64,000 nt of DNA from Rutidosis leptorrhynchoides (Eukaryota; Streptophyta; Magnoliopsida; Asterales; Asteraceae): contig NC_092339.1 in assembly GCF_046630445.1 (NCBI RefSeq), positions 73,787,501-73,851,500 of the forward strand, written 5' to 3'. Below, one piece after another: positions 61,367-64,000 of this stretch (position 1 is its first letter; each line of letters begins with the position of its first letter). Position numbers and translations under genes: made by a program. A model generated the notes under the pieces. That model ran no database searches and was not told the origin of the DNA. It saw nothing but the letters and a program-made list of their open reading frames with translations.

Positions 61367-61416
61367 CCATGCGATCGCATGGAATTTGTTCTTCCAGGCC
61401 ATGCGATCGCATGGCC
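61367..61416. repeat. Pair of perfect palindromes in element G
   Basis: CCATGCGATCGCATGG at 61367-61382 and the same core extended to the 20-bp palindrome GGCCATGCGATCGCATGGCC at 61397-61416, 14 bp apart. GC-rich in an AT-rich setting. Confidence 0.95.
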
Positions 61417-62605
61417 CCTTTTTCCAGCTCACAAGAGCTTGTTTCCTAGCTTGCCGACGTTAATAATATATAATATAATATATATATTAATTTTAAGAAT
61501 TAATTATATATTATATTATATTCATGTGCATAGTTAACTTGTAATTTTAGGTCCGTTGCGTCGAGCGTTGAGAGTTGACTTTGGTCCCGGTTCTGGATTT
61601 TCGAACGTCCTTGCGTACAATTTAATATCTTGTATTTTGCGTTTCGCGTCTTGTACTCTTGTAATTTTGAGACGTTTCTCACCAATAATTTGAACCACTT
61701 TGATGGTACTTTATACTTTTGACTTTTTGGTCATTTGCGTCTTCAATTCGTCGAATCTGTCTTTTGTCTTCACCTTTTATTATTTAAACGAATATCACTT
61801 GTAAATAGAACAGTTGCAACTAAAAGCTTGTCTTTCTTGAGGGATAATGTTATTAAATATATGTTCGTTTTTAGCATTATCAGGGACGTTACTAGCATTA
61901 TGGTGGTCTGGGTTCTTGGGTTATTTGAACAGTAATGTCTAGCAGGGCTGCTACAATGATGGAAAATGATGGCTGCAGCAACGGTTCGTGACGACAGTAA
62001 TAGCTAAAAAAATGATCGTTTATATAGGTGGTGATGCGGTGGTGATCAAGATGGTGAGGTTTATGATGGTGGTTTTGCGAGTGGTCTCGGTGGTGAGGGT
62101 GGAGGATGGTGGTGGGTGTGTAGAGTTCGGGTAATTAAAAGGGTGATGATGTTGGTTTGATCATCGAAACAGGTTACAGAAATAGTTATCATCATATGTG
62201 GGTTTCGTGGCTTGTGATCAACGGGTAGTGGCAAGAAACTATGATGATTCGGTTTGTGGTTCTCGGATGGGAGTATTAGCAGCAAACAACATCCAGTGGT
62301 GTTGGTTGGGTTTAAAGTGATGTTCAAATAGGGGTTGTGGTGACCAAGTGAGAAGAACCCAAGAGGTATGTTTGTAATGGTTCTTCATGGGTGTGGTGTT
62401 TGGGTTGGTAAATGAGAAAAAGAAACAGAAATTAAGATGAGGTGGTGATGTATAGTGACGGATGGGATTGGTGGTTGGTGGCTTTGGTTGGGTTGAATAA
62501 TCAAGAAGAAGAACATAAAGTGGAAGAAGAAGAAGAAGTTTGTTTGAGGTGGTTGATCATAAGAGAGAAAGATAGGTGGTTTTCTATATGCAGTGCATAT
62601 GTATG

Positions 62606-62606
<1 letters not shown>

Positions 62607-62695
<89 letters not shown>
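62607..62695. repeat. (TA)n microsatellite in E LTR
   Basis: About 89 bp of TA. The open frames across it are artefacts. Confidence 0.95.
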
Positions 62696-62697
<2 letters not shown>

Positions 62698-63572
62698 CTA
62701 TAATAAGGTAGTGGGTTGTTCTATCAAGAGAATAAGAAACAGAGAAGTAGCAGTAAACCAAACAAGTGAGTTAGTGATTGAAGTGCATAAACGCTTACAT
62801 ATACATACAAATACAGTGTTTTACAATAATAAATGAAATATAATAATAATAATAATAATAATAAAACACTCCGTGAACTTAATTTTCCTCATACTACCGA
62901 CAGTTTTCACGAAATACTATTTCGTATCTCGTTGATAATTAGTGGCGGATAAAAGTGTTCAAAAAAAATCTCATATTTTTAAATTAACTATATTTATTTA
63001 TTGTGGTCATTATGGTATTAAATTCGAACATTAACTATTAAATAAAAATTATATTAATTATTCACTCCCAACCCCAAGTGAAATATAAAAAGTTTTAAAA
63101 TTCAACAAATAGTTTCTAAATACATGTTTAATAAGCCTAAAATTTATAGAACTCATTTTCGTATTACCGTTTATTTTAAAATTACATAAGTTTGAATTTA
63201 ACTTGCTTAATTTCAATTGAAACATCAAACGAGTATTACAATCATTTAATATTTATTTTTAATAAACTTTATTTATATATAGAGATATATTTTAAATAAT
63301 AATTATTATAATATCCTATTTTTATTTATTAATTATTGATAATAACAACATATAATACTTCAAATTATATTTTGAATTATTATTTATATATACATACACA
63401 CATATCTGTTTACAATTAATTGTTCGTGAATTGTCAAAAATAGTCAAAGGTCAAATGCATTCATAAAAATTGTTCCAAAATTTTGAGACTCAGCTTTACA
63501 GACTTTGCTTATCGTGTCGGAATCATAATAAGATTAAGTTTAAATTTGGTCAAAAATTTCCGGGTCGTCACA

Positions 63573-63608
63573 GTACCTACTCGTTAAAGAAATTTCGTCC
63601 CGAAATTT
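63573..63608 (-). other. Polypurine tract region of element E
   Basis: On the minus strand AAATTTCGGGACGAAATTTC then TTTAACGAGTAGGTAC precedes the LTR. Confidence 0.8.
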
Positions 63609-64000
63609 GATTGGGATGGTCATGTTTGACAATAAATATGTTTTCATAACGCATACGAGTTGATAAATAGAGTTTTATCATCATTGAGTAATATGGATAA
63701 AACAATTCGATCACGCGAAGAGTATAAGTGAAGCTATCACAGAAGAGCGAAATGAGAAAATAAAGTCTCGTCATATCTTTTGATGGAGTTCAAGGGATTT
63801 GGAGAAAATCTTAGTAATAAGATTTGATTCTTCGATAATTAAGGAAATTAAGATTCTCTTTGGTTTGATTGTCCTGTCTGATATTTCACTATGAATTCAC
63901 CCTCTTCATTTCCTTTATATTTTGGAGTTTCATACTTTTGTTTTCTCTTCCCGACTTTAAGTCAAGCGAATAATGGTTCAGAATTCATAGATATGAAGTT
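63609..64000 (-). other. Start of element E interior (3' side), cut by window end
   Basis: Matches the same part of B (33859-34260, minus strand) with moderate divergence, including the TGAACCATTATTCGC segment near 63970. No ORF supported. Confidence 0.75.

Larger units (their letters stand above)
59890..61882. mobile_element. Solo LTR-like element G nested in E LTR (1993 bp)
   Basis: TGATG... to ...CATTATCA ends with the perfect 5-bp duplication GGGAC (59885-59889 and 61883-61887). The sequence is unrelated to the other LTRs here. No ORF. Inside are a TA tract (61207-61283) and two copies of a perfect palindrome CCATGCGATCGCATGG. TG/CA ends and a 5-bp duplication favour a solo LTR; a non-autonomous DNA element is the alternative, since the first and last four bases (TGAT/ATCA) are also inverted. 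Orientation unknown. Confidence 0.75.
57970..63572 (-). repeat. 3' LTR of element E, right fragment (with solo LTR G inside)
   Basis: Continues from 44815 after D. It has the conserved TTAGGATTCGC block near 58550, an ATA-rich tract (59100-59440), a tRNA-like module (59475-59546), CAT-rich DNA (59630-59830), then, after G, a GGT-rich region (61950-62580) like that of F, and an AT-rich U3 start. Confidence 0.88.
44627..64000 (-). mobile_element. Element E: long-LTR retrotransposon related to A, only 3' LTR and interior start in window
   Basis: On the minus strand the LTR starts TGTGACGACCCGG at 63572 and ends GGGTCGCTTCA at 44627. The polypurine tract block (63573-63608) lies to the right, so this is the 3' LTR and the interior continues past the window end. 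Two nested elements, D and G, interrupt the LTR. After removing them with one duplication each, the LTR is 3794 bp. Because the other end is missing, the duplication of E itself cannot be checked. Confidence 0.88.

Overview
The window is from a plant nuclear genome: very AT-rich, with one spliced plant gene and large blocks of nested LTR retrotransposons. The repeat style (multi-kb LTRs opening TGTARTGACCC or TGTGACGAYCC, Met-tRNA primer sites, a Tekay/Del-like chromovirus pol) suggests an Asteraceae-type eudicot. The family-level assignment is inference; the eudicot-type gene and the retroelements are read directly from sequence.

Layout. (1) 1-11174: element A, plus strand, a long-LTR non-autonomous (LARD-like) retrotransposon; its 5' LTR is cut by the window start. 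(2) 11175-11529: short unassigned DNA. (3) 11535-24615: element C, plus strand, a complete 13.1 kb Ty3/gypsy chromovirus flanked by the 5-bp duplication GTAAG. (4) 24621-31408: the only host-gene island, with an intact eight-exon, 784-codon phosphatidylinositol-4-phosphate 5-kinase gene on the minus strand (26444-30021). (5) 31414-43338: element B, minus strand, same broad type as A, duplication TGAGT, with a 3.4 kb solo LTR (F, duplication CACAA) inside its 5' LTR. (6) 43344-44626: unassigned DNA. (7) 44627-64000: element E, minus strand, of which only the 3' LTR and the start of the interior are in the window. Its LTR is split by element D (44816-57964, a complete chromovirus related to C, duplication ATAAT) and by solo LTR G (59890-61882, duplication GGGAC). 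Removing D, G and one copy of each duplication leaves 3794 bp, close to the 3765 bp LTR of A, which supports this reading.

How the parts relate. C and D carry gag, protease, RT, RNase H, integrase and a chromodomain. Both also carry two extra open frames between the primer site and gag: an acidic ~205-residue protein with a SUMO-interaction-like motif, open in both copies, and an F-box-like ~230-codon frame resembling plant At2g35280-type F-box proteins, with one or two stops. A, B and E have no pol, but they share the polypurine tract, a block near the LTR 3' end and (A and B) the leader after the primer site with C and D, so C/D-like elements could mobilise them. LTRs of A, E and F, but not B, C or D, hold tRNA-like modules with pol III A and B boxes on the LTR sense strand.

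The strongest candidate for something undescribed is the chromovirus family with the acidic/SIM ORF plus captured F-box ORF. Next are the pol III-like modules in LTRs and the shared leader of autonomous and non-autonomous families. Identity values and family calls were made by eye without database searches.
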